From assembly GCA_033782935.1 (NCBI GenBank), contig JAWQEG010000360.1:248001-312000 (forward strand): 64,000 nt of DNA, in the 5' to 3' direction. The notes beneath the pieces are model-generated. The model did not search any database. It worked only from the letters and a program-made list of their open reading frames with translations, and was not told the DNA's origin. A program made the translations under genes and the position numbers. Each line of letters starts with the position of its first letter. Within the stretch, counting starts at the first letter, position 1. Positions 50,401 to 63,985 of the stretch are shown piece by piece. Source of the DNA: Petrolisthes cinctipes (lineage: Eukaryota > Arthropoda > Malacostraca > Decapoda > Porcellanidae).

Positions 50401-50881
50401 CCTATATTTTGAAAATATTCTAGCACTAAGTAGGCATGTACAGATTGCTTCTGGGACCCCAAAATATTGATTTTTCGGGTGTTTTGAGCCTGAATTTGAG
50501 ATATAAACGGGTACAGAAGATACATGCACATATTGACTTTGGGCACCAAAAATATCGATTTTCAGCATGTTTTTGGCCTGAATTTTGAAAATACTCTAAC
50601 ACGGAGTAGGCATGTACAGATCGCTTCTGGGACCCCAAAATATCGAATTTTCGGGTGTTTAGGGCCTGAATTTGAGATATAAACGGGTACAGAAGATGCA
50701 TGCACATATCGACTTTTGGGCACCTAAAAGATCGATTTTCAGTATGTTTTTGGCCTGTATTTTGAAAATACTCTAACACGGAGTAGGCATGTACAGATAC
50801 TTTCTGGGACCTCTAAATATCGAATTTTCGGGTGTTTTGGGACTGAATTTGAGATATCGATTTTTTGGCACCTAAAATGTC
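38488..50881 (+). repeat. HOR map, segment 6: regular trimers, T1/T2 alternation
   Basis: Units start at 38939, 39439, 39940, 40431, 40932, 41433, 41934, 42435, 42936, 43427, 43928, 44429, 44920, 45421, 45902, 46403, 46894, 47395, 47896, 48397, 48888, 49389, 49880 and 50381. All are trimers, the most regular stretch of the window. Those of 491 bp start at 39940, 42936, 44429, 46403, 48397 and 49389. The unit at 45421 is 481 bp because both its A and B carry the 10-bp deletion. T1 and T2 alternate cleanly at 43928-46402 and 47896-49879. Confidence 0.9.
47896..49879 (+). repeat. Tandem pair of 992-bp double HORs
   Basis: T1 (501) plus T2 (491) is repeated twice: 47896-48887 and 48888-49879. 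Shared private changes are 'attctagaactgag', 'cagcatattttggg', 'cacctgaaagatcg', 'cagtttgtttttgg', 'ggacctttaaat', 'cgatttattggcacc' and 'gggaccactaaat'. Some also occur near 45.1-46.4 and 51.4-51.6 kb, so a wider group of T1 units is related. Confidence 0.82.
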
Positions 50882-51224
50882 GATTTTTAGCATGTTTTTA
50901 GCCTATATTTTGAAAATATTCTAGCACTGTGTAGGCATGTACAGATTGCTTCTGGGACCCCAAAATATTGAATTTTCGGGTGTTTTGAGCCTGAATTTGA
51001 GATATAAACGGGTACAGAAGATACATGCACATATTGACTTTGGGCATCTAAAATATCGAATTTAAGCATGTTTTGGGCCTGTATTTTGAAAATACTCTAA
51101 CACTGTACAGATTGCTTCTGGGACCCCAAAATATTGAATTTTCTGGTGTTTTGAGCCTGAATTTGAGATATAAACGGGTACTGAAGATGCATGCACATAT
51201 CGACTTTTGTGCACCTAAAAGATC

Positions 51225-51372
51225 GAATTTCAGTATGTTTTGAGCATGTATTTTGAAAATACTCTAACACGGAGTAGGCATGTACAGATCACTTCTGGGG
51301 CCCCTAAATATCGAATTTTCGGGTGTTTTGGGACTGAATTTGAGATATCGACTTTTTGTCACCAAAAATATC
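51225..51372 (+). repeat. C monomer fused directly to B, A monomer missing
   Basis: The C2 tail runs 'gatatcgactttttgtcacc' and then 'aaaaatatcgattttcagc', which is the A1-to-B1 boundary. A deletion of about one A monomer between the shared 'gcacc' motifs explains it. The unit starting at 50882 is therefore 816 bp with five monomers in the order A, B, C, B, C. Confidence 0.78.
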
Positions 51373-54172
51373 GATTTTCAGCATATTTTGGGCCTGAATT
51401 TTGAAAATACTCTAACACGGAGTAGGCATGTACAGATCGCTTCTGGGACCCCAAAATATCGAATTTTCGGGTGTTTAGGGCTAGAATTTGAGATATAAAC
51501 GGGTACAGAAGATGCATGCACATATCGACTTTTGGGCACCTGAAAGATCGATTTTCAGTTTGTTTTTGGCCTGTATTTTGAAAATACTCTAACACGGAGT
51601 AGGCATGTACAGATACCTTCTGGGACCTCTAAATATCGAATTTTCGGGTGTTTTGGGACTGAATTTGAGATATCGACTTTTTGGCACCTAAAAGATCGAT
51701 TTTTAACATGTTTTTAGCCTATATTTTGAAAATATTCTAGCACTGTACAGATTGCTTCTGGGACCCCAAAATATTGAATTTTCGGGTGTTTTGAGCCTGA
51801 ATTTGAGATATAAACGGGTACAGAAGATACATGCACATATTGACTTTGGGCACCAAAAATATCGATTTTCAGCATGTTTTGGGCCTGAATTTTGAAAATA
51901 CTCTAACACGGAGTAGGCATGTACAGATCGCTTCTGGGACCCCAAAATATCGAATTTTCGGGTGTTTAGGGCCAGAATTTGAGATATAAACGGGTACAGA
52001 AGATGAATGCACATATCGACTTTTGGGCACCTAAAAGATCGATTTTCAGTATGTTTTTGGCCTGTATTTTGAAAATACTCTAACACGGAGTAGGCATGTA
52101 CAGATACCTTCTGGGACCTCTAAATATCGAATTTTCGGGTGTTTTGGGACTGAATTTGAGATATAGATTTTTTGGCACCTAAAATGTCGATTTTTAGCAT
52201 GTTTTTAGCCTATATTTTGAAAATATTCTAGCACTGTGTAGGCATGTACAGATTGCTTCTGGGACCCCAAAATATTGAATTTTCGGGTGTTTTGAGCCTG
52301 AATTTGAGATATAAACGGGTACAGAAGATACATGCACATATTGACTTTGGGCATCTAAAATATCGATTTTCAGCATGTTTTGGGCCTGTATTTTGAAAAT
52401 ACTCTAACACTGAGTAGGCATGTACAGAATGCTTCTGGGACCCCAAAATATTGAATTTTCGGGTGTTTTGAGCCTGAATTTGAGATATAAACGGGTACTG
52501 AAGATGCATGCACATATCGACTTTTGTGCACCTAAAAGATCGATTTTCAGTATGTTTTGAGCATGTATTTTGAAAATACTCTAACACGGAGTAGGCATGT
52601 ACAGATCGCTTCAGGGACCCCTAAATATCGAATTTTCGGGTGTTTTGGGACTGAATTTGAGATATCGACTTTTTGGCACCTAAAAGATCGATTTTTAGCA
52701 TGTTTTTAGCCTATATTTTGAAAATATTCTAGCACTGTACAGATTGCTTCTGGGACCCCAAAATATTGATTTTTCGGGTGTTTTGAGCCTGAATTTGAGA
52801 TATAAACGGGTACAGAAGATACATGCACATATTGACTTTGGGCTCCAAAAAAATCGATTTTCAGCATGTTTTGGGCCTGAATTTTGAAAATACTCTAACA
52901 CGGAGTAGGCATGTACAGATCGCTTCTGGGACCCCAAAATATCGAATTTTCGGGTGTTTAGGGCCGGAATTTGAGATATAAACGGGTACAGAAGATGCAT
53001 GCACATATCGACTTTTGGGCACCTAAAAGATCGATTTTCAGTATGTTTTTGGCCTGTATTTTGAAAATACTCTAACAAGGAGTAGGCATGTACAGATACC
53101 TTCTGGGACCTCTAAATATCGAATTTTCGGGTGTTTTGGGACTGAATTTGAGATATCGATTTTTTGGCACCTAAAATGACGATTTTTAGCATGTTTTTAG
53201 CCTATATTTTGAAAATATTCTAGCACTGTGTAGGCATGTACAGATTGCTTCTGGGACCCCAAAATATTGAATTTTCGGGTGTTTTGAGCCTGAATTTGAG
53301 ATATAAACGGGTACAGAAGATACATGCACATATTGACTTTGGGCATCTAAAATATCGATTTTCAGTATGTTTTGGGCCTGTATTTTGAAAATACTCTAAC
53401 ACTGTACAGATTGCTTCTGGGACCCCAAAATATTGAATTTTCGGGTGTTTTGAGCCTGAATTTGAGATATAAACGGGTACAGAAGATGCATGCACATATC
53501 GACTTTTGGGCACCTAAAAGATCGATTTTCAGTATGTTTTTGGCCTGTATTTTGAAAATAATCTAACACGGAGTAGGCATGTACAGATACCTTCTGGGAC
53601 CTCTAAATATCGAATTTTCGGGTGTTTTGGGACTGAATTTGAGATATCGATTTTTTGGCACCTAAAATGTCGATTTTTAGCATGTTTTTAGCCTATATTT
53701 TGAAAATATTTTAGCACTGTGTAGGCATGTACATATTGCTTCTGGGACCCCAAAATATTGAATTTTCGGGTGTTTTCAGCCTGAATTTGAGATATAAACG
53801 GGTACAGAAGATACATGCACATATTGACTTTGGGCATCTAAAATATCGATTTTCATCATGTTTTGGGCCTGTATTTTGAAAATACTCTAACACTGAGTAG
53901 GCATGTACATATTGCTTCTGGGACCCCAAAATATTGAATTTTCGGGTGTTTTGAGCCTGAATTTGAGATATAAACGGGTACTGAAGATGCATGCACATAT
54001 CGACTTTTGTGCACCTAAAAGATCGATTTTCAGTATGTTTTGAGCATGTATTTTGAAAATACTCTAACACGGTGTAGGCATGTACAGATCGCTTCTGGGA
54101 CCCCTAAATATCGAATTTTCGGGTGTTTTGGGACTGAATTTGAGATATCGACTTTTTGGCACCTAAAAGATC

Positions 54173-54665
54173 GATTTTTAGCATGTTTTTAGCCTATATT
54201 TTGAAAATATTCTAGCACTGAGTACAGATTGCTTCTGGGACCCCAAAATATTGAATTTTCGTGTGTTTTGAGCCTGAATTTGAGATATAAACGGGTACAG
54301 AAGATACATGCACATATTGACTTTGGGCACCCAAAATATCGATTTTCAGCATGTTTTTGGCCTGAATTTTGAAAATACTCTAACACGGATTAGGCATGTA
54401 CAGATCGCTTCTGGGACCCCAAAATATCGAATTTTCGGGTGTTTAGTGCCAGAATTTGAGATATAAACGGGTACAGAAGATGCATGCACATATCGACTTT
54501 TGGGCACCTAAAAGATCGATTTTCAGTATGTTTTTGGCCTGTATTTTGAAAATACTCTAACACGGAGTAGGCATGTACAGATACCTTCTGGGAACTCTAA
54601 ATATCGAATTTTTGGGTGTTTTGGGACTGAATTTGATATATCGATTTTTTGGCACCTAAAATGTC
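54173..54665 (+). repeat. 493-bp HOR with an 8-bp deletion, near copy at 63493-63985
   Basis: The A monomer reads 'cactgagtacagattgc', lacking 8 bp ('gta' at each edge). The unit at 63493 has the same 8-bp deletion, plus 'acacggattaggcatg', 'gtgtttagtgccag' and 'tttgatatatcg', at a constant offset of 9320 bp. The two must descend from one copy although 9.3 kb of other HORs lie between. Confidence 0.82.
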
Positions 54666-55156
54666 GATTTTTAGCATGTTTTTAGCCTATATTTTGAAAA
54701 TATTCTAGCACTGTGTAGGCATGTACAGATTGCTTCTGGGACCCCAAAATATTGAATTTTCGAGTGTTTTGAGCCTGAATTTGAGATATAAACGGGTACA
54801 GAAGATACATGCACATATTGACTTTGGGCATCTAAAATATCGATTTTCAGCATGTTTTGGGCCTGTATTTTGAAAATACTCTAACACTGTACAGATTGCT
54901 TCTGGGACCCCAAAATATTGAATTTTCGGGTGTTTTGAGCCTAAATTTGAGATATAAACGGGTACTGAAGATGCATGCACATATCGACTTTTGTGCACCT
55001 AAAAGATCGATTTTCAGTATGTTTTGAGCATGTATTTTGAAAATACTCTAACACGGAGTAGGCATGTACAGATCGCTTCTGGGACCCCTAAATATCGAAT
55101 TTTCGGGTGTTTTGGGACTGAATTTGAGATATCGACTTTTTGGCACCTAAAAGATC

Positions 55157-57531
55157 GATTTTTAGCTTGTTTTTAGCCTATATTTTGAAAATATTCTAGC
55201 ACTGAGTAGGCATGTACAGATTGCTTCTGGGACCCCAAAATATTGAATTTTCGGGTGTTTTGAGCCAGAATTTGAGATATAAACGGGTACAGAAGATACA
55301 TGCACATATTGACTTTGGGCACCAAAAATATCGATTTTCAGCATCTTTTGGGCCTGAATTTTGAAAATACTCTAACACAGAGTAGGCATGTACAGATCGC
55401 TTCTGGGACCCCAAAATATCGAATTTTCGGGTGTTTAGGGCCAGAATTTGAGATATAAACGGGTACAGAAGATGCATACACATATCGACTTTTGGGTACC
55501 TAAAAGATCGATTTTCAGCATGTTTTGGGCCTGTATTTTGAAAATACTCTAACACTGAGTAGGCATGTACAGATTGCTTCTAGGACCCAAAAATATTGAA
55601 TTTTCGGGTGTTTTGAGCCTGAATTTGAGATATAAACGGGTACAGAAGATAAATGCACATATTGACTTTGGGCATCTAAAATATCGATTTTCAGCATGTT
55701 TTGGGCCTGTATTCTGGAAATACTCTAACACTGAGTAGGCATGTACAGATTGCTTCTAGGACCCCAAAATATTGAATTTTCGGGTGTTTTGAGCCTGAAT
55801 TTGAGATATAAACGGGTACTGAAGATGCATGCACATATCGACTTTTGTGCATCTAAAAGATCGATTTTCAGTATGTTTTGAGCATGTATTTTGAAAATAC
55901 TCTAACACGGAGTAGGCATGTACAGATCGCTTCTGGGACCCCTAAATATCGAATTTTCGGGTGTTTTGGGACTGAATTTGAGATATCGACTTTTTGGCAC
56001 CTAAAAGATCGATTTTTAGCATGTTTTTAGCCTATATTTTGAAAATATTCTAGCATTGAGTAGGCATGTACAGATTGCTTCTGGGACCCCAAAATATTGA
56101 ATTTTCGGGTGTTTTGAGCCTGAATTTGAGATATAAACGGGTACAGAAGATACATGCACATATTGACTTTGCGCACCAAAAATATCTATTTTCAGCATGT
56201 TTTGGGCCTGTATTTTGAAAATACTCTAACACTGAGTAGGCATGTACAGATTGCTTCTAGGACCCAAAAATATTGAATTTTCGGTTGTTTTGAGCCTGAA
56301 TTTGAGATATAAACGGGTACAGAAGATAAATGCACATATTGACTTTGGGCATCTAAAATATCGATTTTCAGCATGTTTTGGGCCTGTATTTTGAAAATAC
56401 TCAAACACTGTACAGATTGCTTCTGGGACCCCAAAATATTGAATTTTCGGGTGTTTTGAGCCTAAATTTGAGATATAAACGGGTACTGAAGATGCATGCA
56501 CATATCGACTTTTGTGCACCTAAAAGATCGATTTTCAGTATGTTTTGAGCATGTATTTTGAAAATACTCTAACACGGAGTAGGCATGTACAGATCGCTTC
56601 TGGGACCCCTAAATATCGAATTTTCGGGTGTTTTGGGACTGAATTTGAGATATCGACTTTTTGGCACCTAAAAGATCGATTTTTAGCTTGTTTTTAGCCT
56701 ATATTTTGAAAATATTCTAGCACTGAGTAGGCATGTACAGATTGCTTATGGGACCCCAAAATATTGAATTTTCGGGTGTTTTGAGCCTGAATTTGAGATA
56801 TAAACGGGTACAGAAGATACATGCACATATTGACTTTGGGCACCAAAAATATCGATTTTCAGCATGTTTTGGGCCTGAATTTTGAAAATACTCTAACACG
56901 GAGTAGGCATGTACAGATCGCTTCTGGGACCCCAAAATATCGAATTTTCGGGTGTTTAGGGCCAGAATTTGAGATATAAACGGGTACAGAAGATGCATAC
57001 ACATATCGACTTTTGGGCACCTAAAAGATCGATTTTCAGCATGTTTTGGGCCTGTATTTTGAAAATACTCTAACACTGAGTAGGCATGTACAGATTGCTT
57101 CTAGGACCCAAAAATATTGAATTTTCGGGTGTTTTGAGCCTGAATTTGAGATATAAACGGGTACAGAAGATAAATGCACATATTGACTTTGGGCATCTAA
57201 AATATCGATTTTCAGCATGTTTTGGGCCTGTATTTTGAAAATACTCTAACACTGAGTAGGCATGTACAGATTGCTTCTAGGACCCCAAAATATTGAATTT
57301 TCGGGTGTTTTGAGCCTGAATTTGAGATATAAACGGGTACTGAAGATGCATGCACATATCGACTTTTGTGCACCTAAAAGATCGATTTTCAGTATGTTTT
57401 GAGCATGTATTTTGAAAATACTCTAACACGGAGTAAGCATGTACAGATCGCTTCTGGGACCCCTAAATATCGAATTTTCGGGTGTTTTGGGACTGAATTT
57501 GAGATATCGATTTTTTGGCACCTAAAAGATC
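55157..57531 (+). repeat. 854-bp pentamer, 667-bp tetramer, 854-bp pentamer (1521-bp period)
   Basis: The pentamer at 55157 (A1, B1, B2/A2 chimera, B2, C2) recurs at 56678, 1521 bp on. Shared changes are 'gatttttagcttgttttt' in A, 'gatgcatacacat' in B1 and 'gcttctaggacccaaaaat' in the chimera. The pentamer is a T1 start fused to a T2 end without an intervening C1 and A. Confidence 0.82.
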
Positions 57532-60361
57532 GATTTTTAGCATGTTTTTAGCCTATATTTTGAATATATTCTAGCACTGAGTAGGCATGTACAGATTGCT
57601 TCTGGGACCCCAAAATATTGATTTTTCGGGTGTTTTGAGCCTGAATTTGAGATATAAACGGGTACAGAAGATACATGCACATATTGACTTTGGGCACCAA
57701 AAATATCGATTTTCAGCATGTTTTGGGCCTGAATTTTGAAAATACTCTAACACGGAGTAGGCGTGTATAGATCGCTTCTGGGACCCCAAAATATCGAATT
57801 TTCGGGTGTTTAGGGCCAGAATTTGAGATATAAACGGGTACAGAAGATGCATGCACATATCGACTTTTGGGCACCTAAAAGATCGATTTTTAGTATGTTT
57901 TTGGCCTGTATTTTGAAAATTCTCTAACACGGAGTAGGCATGTACAGATACCTTCTGGGACCTCTAAATATCGAATTTTCGGGTGTTTTGGGACTGAATT
58001 TGAGATATCGATTTTTTGGCACCTAAAATGTCGATTTTTAGCATGTTTTTAGCCTATATTTTGAAAATATTCTAGCACTGTGTAGGCATGTACAGATTGC
58101 TTCTGGGACCCCAAAATATTGAATTTTCGGGTGTTTTGAGCCTGAATTTGAGATATAAACGGGTACTGAAGATGCATGCACATATCGACTTTTGTGCATA
58201 TAAAAGATCGATTTTCAGTATGTTTTGAGCATGTATTTTGAAAATACTCTAACACGGAGTAGGCATGTACAGATCGCTTCTGGGACCCCTAAATATCGAA
58301 TTTTCGGGTGTTTTGGGACTGAATTTGAGATATCGACTTTTTGGCACCTAAAAGATCGATTTTTAGCATGTTTTTAGCCTATATTTTGAAAATATTCTAG
58401 CATTGAGTAGGCATGTACAGATTGCTTCTGGGACCCCAAAATATTGAATTTTCGGGTGTTTTGAGCCTGAATTTGAGATATAAACGGGTACAGAAGATAC
58501 ATGCACATATTGACTTTGGGCACCAAAAATATCGATTTTCAGCATGTTTTGGGCCTGTATTTTGAAAATACTCTAACACTGAGTATTCATGTACAGATTG
58601 CTTCTAGGACCCAAAAATATTGAATTTTCGGGTGTTTTGAGCCTGAATTTGAGATATAAACGGGTACAGAAGATAAATGCACATATTGACTTTGGGCATC
58701 TAAAATATCGATTTTCAGCATGTTTTGGGCCTGTATTTTGAAAATACTCTAACACTGAGTAGGCATGTACAGATTGCTTCTAGGACCCCAAAATATTGAA
58801 TTTTCGGGTGTTTTGAGCCTGAATTTGAGATATAAACGGGTACTGAAGATGCATGCACATATCGACTTTTGTGCACCTAAAAGATCGATTTTCAGTATGT
58901 TTTGAGCATGTATTTTGAAAATACTCTAACACGGAGTAGGCATGTACAGATCGCTTCTGGGACCCCTAAATATCGAATTTTCGGGTGTTTTGGGACTGAA
59001 TTTGAGATATCGATTTTTTGGCACCTAAAAGATCGATTTTTAGCATGTTTTTAGCCTATATTTTGAATATATTCTAGCACTGAGTAGGCATGTACAGATT
59101 GCTTCTGGGACCCCAAAATATTGATTTTTCGGGTGTTTTGAGCCTGAATTTGAGATATAAACGGGTACAGAAGATACATACACATATTGACTTTGGGCAC
59201 CAAAAATATCGATTTTCAGCATGTTTTGGGCCTGAATTTTGAAAATACTCTAACACGGAGTAGGCGTGTACAGATCGCTTCTGGGACCCCAAAATATCGA
59301 ATTTTCGGGTGTTTAGGGCCAGAATTTGAGATATAAACGGGTACAGAAGATGCATGCACATATCGACTTTTGGGCACCTAAAAGATCGATTTTTAGTATG
59401 TTTTTGGCCTGTATTTTGAAAATTCTCTAACACGGAGTAGGCATGTACAGATACCTTCTGGGACCTCTAAATATCGAATTTTCGGGTGTTTTGGGACTGA
59501 ATTTGAGATATCGATTTTTTGGCACCTAAAATGTCGATTTTTAGCATGTTTTTAGCCTATATTTTGAAAATATTCTAGCACTGTGTAGGCATGTACAGAT
59601 TGCTTCTGGGACCCCAAAATATTGAATTTTCGGGTGTTTTGAGCCTGTATTTGAGATATAAACGGGTACTGAAGATGCATGCACATATCGACTTTTGTGC
59701 ATCTAAAAGATCGATTTTCAGTATGTTTTGAGCATGTATTTTGAAAATACTCTAACACGGAGTAGGCATGTACAGATCGCTTCTGGGACCCCTAAATATC
59801 GAATTTTCGGGTGTTTTGGGACTGAATTTGAGATATCGACTTTTTGGCACCTAAAAGATCGATTTTTAGCATGTTTTTAGCCTATATTTTGAAAATTTTC
59901 TAGCATTGAGTAGGCATGTACAGATTGCTTCTGGGACCCCAAAATATTGAATTTTCGGGTGTTTTGAGCCTGAATTTGAGATATAAACGGGTACAGAAGA
60001 TACATGCACATATTGACTTTGGGCACCAAAAATATCGATTTTCAGCATGTTTTGGGCCTGAATTTTGAAAATACTCTAACACTGAGCAGGCATGTACAGA
60101 TTGCTTCTGGGACCCCAAAATATTGAATTTTCGGGTGTTTTGAGCCTGAATTTGAGATATAAACGGGTACTGAAGATAGATGCACATATTGACTTTTGTG
60201 CACCTAAAAGATCGATATTCAGTATGTTTTGAGCATGTATTTTGAAAATACTCTAACACGGAGTAGGCATGTACAGATCGCTTCTGGGACAACTAAATAT
60301 CGAATTTTCGGGTGTTTTAGGACTGAATTTGAGATATCGACTTTTTGGCACCTAAAAGATC
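57532..60361 (+). repeat. 1503-bp block (501 + 325 + 677), duplicated
   Basis: Copy 1 is 57532-59034. Copy 2 is 59035-60361 with the final tetramer reduced to a trimer. Shared markers are 'tttgaatatattctag' (57560/59063), 'gtaggcgtgta' (57758/59261), 'ttttagtatgtttttggcc', 'gaaaattctctaac' (57916/59419) and an A/B2 chimera in each 325-bp dimer. Copy 1 alone has 'gagtattcatgtac' near 58580. Confidence 0.82.
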
Positions 60362-63344
60362 GATTTTTAGCATGTTTTTAGCCTATATTTTGAAAATATT
60401 CTAGCACTGAGTAGGCATGTACAGATAGCTTCTGGGACCCCAAAATATTGAATTTTCGGGTGTTTTGAGCCTGAATTTGAGATATAAACGGGTACAGAAG
60501 ATACATGCACATATTGACTTTGGGCACGAAAAATATCGATTTTCAGCATGTTTTGGGCCTGAATTTTGAAAATACTCTAACACGGAGTAGGCGTGTACAG
60601 ATCGCTTCTGGGACCCCAAAATATCGAATTTTCGGGTGTTTAGGGCCAGAATTTGAGATATAAACGGGTACAGAAGATGCATGCACATATCGACTTTTGT
60701 GCACCTAAAAGATCGATTTTCAGTATGTTTTTGGCCTGTATTTTGAAAATACTCTAACACGGAGTAGGCATGTACAGATACCTTCTGGAACCTCTAAATA
60801 TCGAATTTTCGGGGTTTGGGACTGAATTTGAGATATCGACTTTTTGGCACCTAAAAGATCGATTTTTAGCATGTTTTTAGCCTATATTTTGAAAATATTC
60901 TAGCACTGTACAGATTGCTTCTGGGACCCCAAAATATTGAATTTTCGGGTGTTTTGAGCCTGAATTTGAGATATAAACGGGTACAGAAGATACATGCACA
61001 TATTGTCTTTGGCACCAAAAATATCGATTTTCAGCATGTTTTGGGCCTGAATTTTGAAAATACTCTAACACGGAGTAGGCATGTACATATCGCTTCTGGG
61101 ACCCCAAAATATCGAATTTTCGGGTGTTTAGGTCCAGAATTTGAGATATAAACGGGTACAGAAGATGCATGCACATATCGACTTTTGGGCACCTAAAAGA
61201 TCGATTTTCAGTATGTTTTTGGCCTGTATTTTGAAAATACTCTAACAAGGAGTAGGCTTGTACAGATACCTTCTGGGACCTCTAAATATCGAATTTTCGG
61301 GTGTTTTGGGACTGAATTTGATATATCGATTTTTTGGCACCTAAAATGTCGATTTTTAGCATGTTTTTAGCCTATATTTTGAAAATATTCTAGCACTGTG
61401 TAGGCATGTACAGATTGCTTCTGGGACCCCAAAATATTGAATTTTCGGGTGTTTTGAGCCTGAATTTGAGATATAAACGGGTACAGAAGATACATGCACA
61501 TATTGACTTTGGGCATCTAAAATATCGATTTTCAGCATGTTTTGGGCCTGTATTTTGAAAATACTCTAACACTGAGTAGGCATGTACAGATTGCTTCTGG
61601 GACCCCAAAATATTGAATTTTCGGGTGTTTTGAGCCTGAATTTGAGATATAAACGGGTACTGAAGATGCATGCACATATCGACTTTTGTGCACCTAAAAG
61701 ATCGATTTTCAGTATGTTTTGAGCATGTATTTTGAAAATACTCTAACACGGAGTAGGCATGTACAGATCGCTTCTGGGACCCCTACATATCGAATTTTCG
61801 GGTGTTTTGGGACTGAATTTGAGATATCGACTTTTTGGCACCTAAAAGATCGATTTTTAGCATGTTTTTAGCCTATATTTTGAAAATATTCTAGCACTGA
61901 GTAGGCATGTTCAGATTGCTTCTGTGACCCCAAAATATTGATTTTTCGGGTGTTTTGAGCCTGAATTTGAGATATAAACGGGTACAGAAGATACATGCAC
62001 ATATTGACTTTGGGCACCAAAAATATCGATTTTCAGCATGTTTTGGGCCTGAATTTTGAAAATACTCTAACACGGAGTAGGCATGTACAGATCGCTTCTG
62101 GGACCCCAAAATATCGAATTTTCGGGTGTTTAGGGCCAGAATTTGAGATATAAACGGGTACAGAAGATGCATGCACATATCGACTTTTGGGCACCTAAAA
62201 GATCGATTTTCAGTATGTTTTTGGCCTGTATTTTGAAAATACTCTAACAAGGAGTAGGCATGTACAGATACCTTCTGGGACCTCTAAATATCGAATTTTC
62301 GGGTGTTTTGGGACTGAATTTGAGATATCGATTTCTTGGCACCTAAAATGTCGATTTTTAGCATGTTTTTAGCCTATATTTTGAAAATATTCTAGCACTG
62401 TGTAGGCATGTACAGATTGCTTCTGGGACCCCAAAATATTGAATTTTCGGGTGTTTTGAGCCTGAATTTGAGATATAAACGGGTACAGAAGATACATGCA
62501 CATATTGACTTTGGGCATCTAAAATATCGATTTTCAGTATGTTTTGGGCCTGTATTTTGAAAATACTCTAACACTGTACAGATTGCTTCTGGGACCCCAA
62601 AATATTGAATTTTCGGGTGTTTTGAGCCTGAATTTGAGATATAAACGGGTACTGAAGATGCATGCACATATCGACTTTTGTGCACCTAAAAGATCGATTT
62701 TCAGTATGTTTTGAGCATGTATTTTGAAAATACTTTTACACGGAGTAGGCATGTACAGATCGCTTCTGGGACCCCTACATATCGAATTTTCGGGTGTTTT
62801 GGGACTGAATTTGAGATATCGACTTTTTGGCACCTAAAAGATCGATTTTTAGCATGTTTTTAGCCTATATTTTGAAAATATTCTAGCACTGAGTAGGCAT
62901 GTACAAATTGCTTCTGGGACCCCAAAATATTGAATTTTCGGGTGTTTTGAGCCTGAATTTGAGATATAAACGGGTACAGAAGATACATGCACATATTGAC
63001 TTTGGGCACCAAAAATATCTATTTTCAGCATGTTTTGGGCCTTAATTTTGAAAATACTCTAACACGGAGTAGGGATGTATAGATCGCTTCTGGGACCCCA
63101 AAATATCGAATTTTCGGGTGTTTAGGGCCAGAATTTGAGATATAAACGGGTACAGAAGATGCATGCACATATCGACTTTTAGGCACCTAAAAGATCGATT
63201 TTCAGTATGTTTTTGGCCTGTATTTTGAAAATACTCTAACACGGAGTAGGCATGTACAGATACCTTCTAGGACCTCTAAATATCGAATTTTCGGGTGTTT
63301 TGGGACTGAATTTGAGATATCGATTGTTTGGCACCTAAAATGTC

Positions 63345-63492
63345 GATTTTTAGCATGTTTTTAGCCTATATTTTGAAAATATTCTAGCACTGTGTAGGCA
63401 TGTACAGATTGCTTCTGGGACCCCAAAATATCGAATTTTCTGGTGTTTTGGGACTGAATTTGAGATATCGACTTTTTGGCACCTAAAAGATC
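63345..63492 (+). repeat. Solo A/C chimeric monomer (148 bp)
   Basis: An A head ('gatttttagcatg', 'attctagcactgtgtaggc') switches near 'caaaatatcgaattttctgg' to a C tail ('ttttgggactg', 'cgactttttggcacc') and is followed by the next A at 63493. B and C are collapsed, making the shortest HOR unit in the window. Confidence 0.82.
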
Positions 63493-63985
63493 GATTTTTA
63501 GCATGTTTTTAGAATATATTTTGAAAATATTCTAGCACTGAGTACAGATTGCTTCTGGGACCCCAAAATATTGAATTTTCGGGTGTTTTGAGCCTGAATT
63601 TGAGATATAAACGGGTACAGAAGATACATGCATATATTGACTTTGGGCAACAAAAATATCGATTTTCAGCATGTTTTGGGCCTGAATTTTGAAAATACTC
63701 TAACACGGATTAGGCATGTACAGATCGCTTCTGGGACCCCAAAATATCGAATTTTCGGGTGTTTAGTGCCAGAATTTGAGATATAAACGGGTACAGAAGA
63801 TGCATGCACATATCGACTTTTGGGCACATAAAAGATCGATTTTCAGTATGTTTTTGGCCTGTATTTTGAAAATACTCTAACACGGAGTAGGCATGTACAG
63901 ATACCTTCTGGGACCTATAAATATAGAATTTTCGGGTGTTTTGGGACTGAATTTGATATATCGATTTTTTGGCACCTAAAATGTC

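Larger units (their letters stand above)
50882..63985 (+). repeat. HOR map, segment 7: irregular region
   Basis: Units start at 50882, 51698, 52189, 52690, 53181, 53672, 54173, 54666, 55157, 56011, 56678, 57532, 58033, 58358, 59035, 59536, 59861, 60362, 60861, 61351, 61852, 62353, 62844, 63345 and 63493. Sizes range from 148 bp (63345) to 854 bp (55157 and 56678). There are dimers of 325 bp at 58033 and 59536 and tetramers at 56011 and 58358. This part has the highest density of chimeric and missing monomers in the window. Confidence 0.88.
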
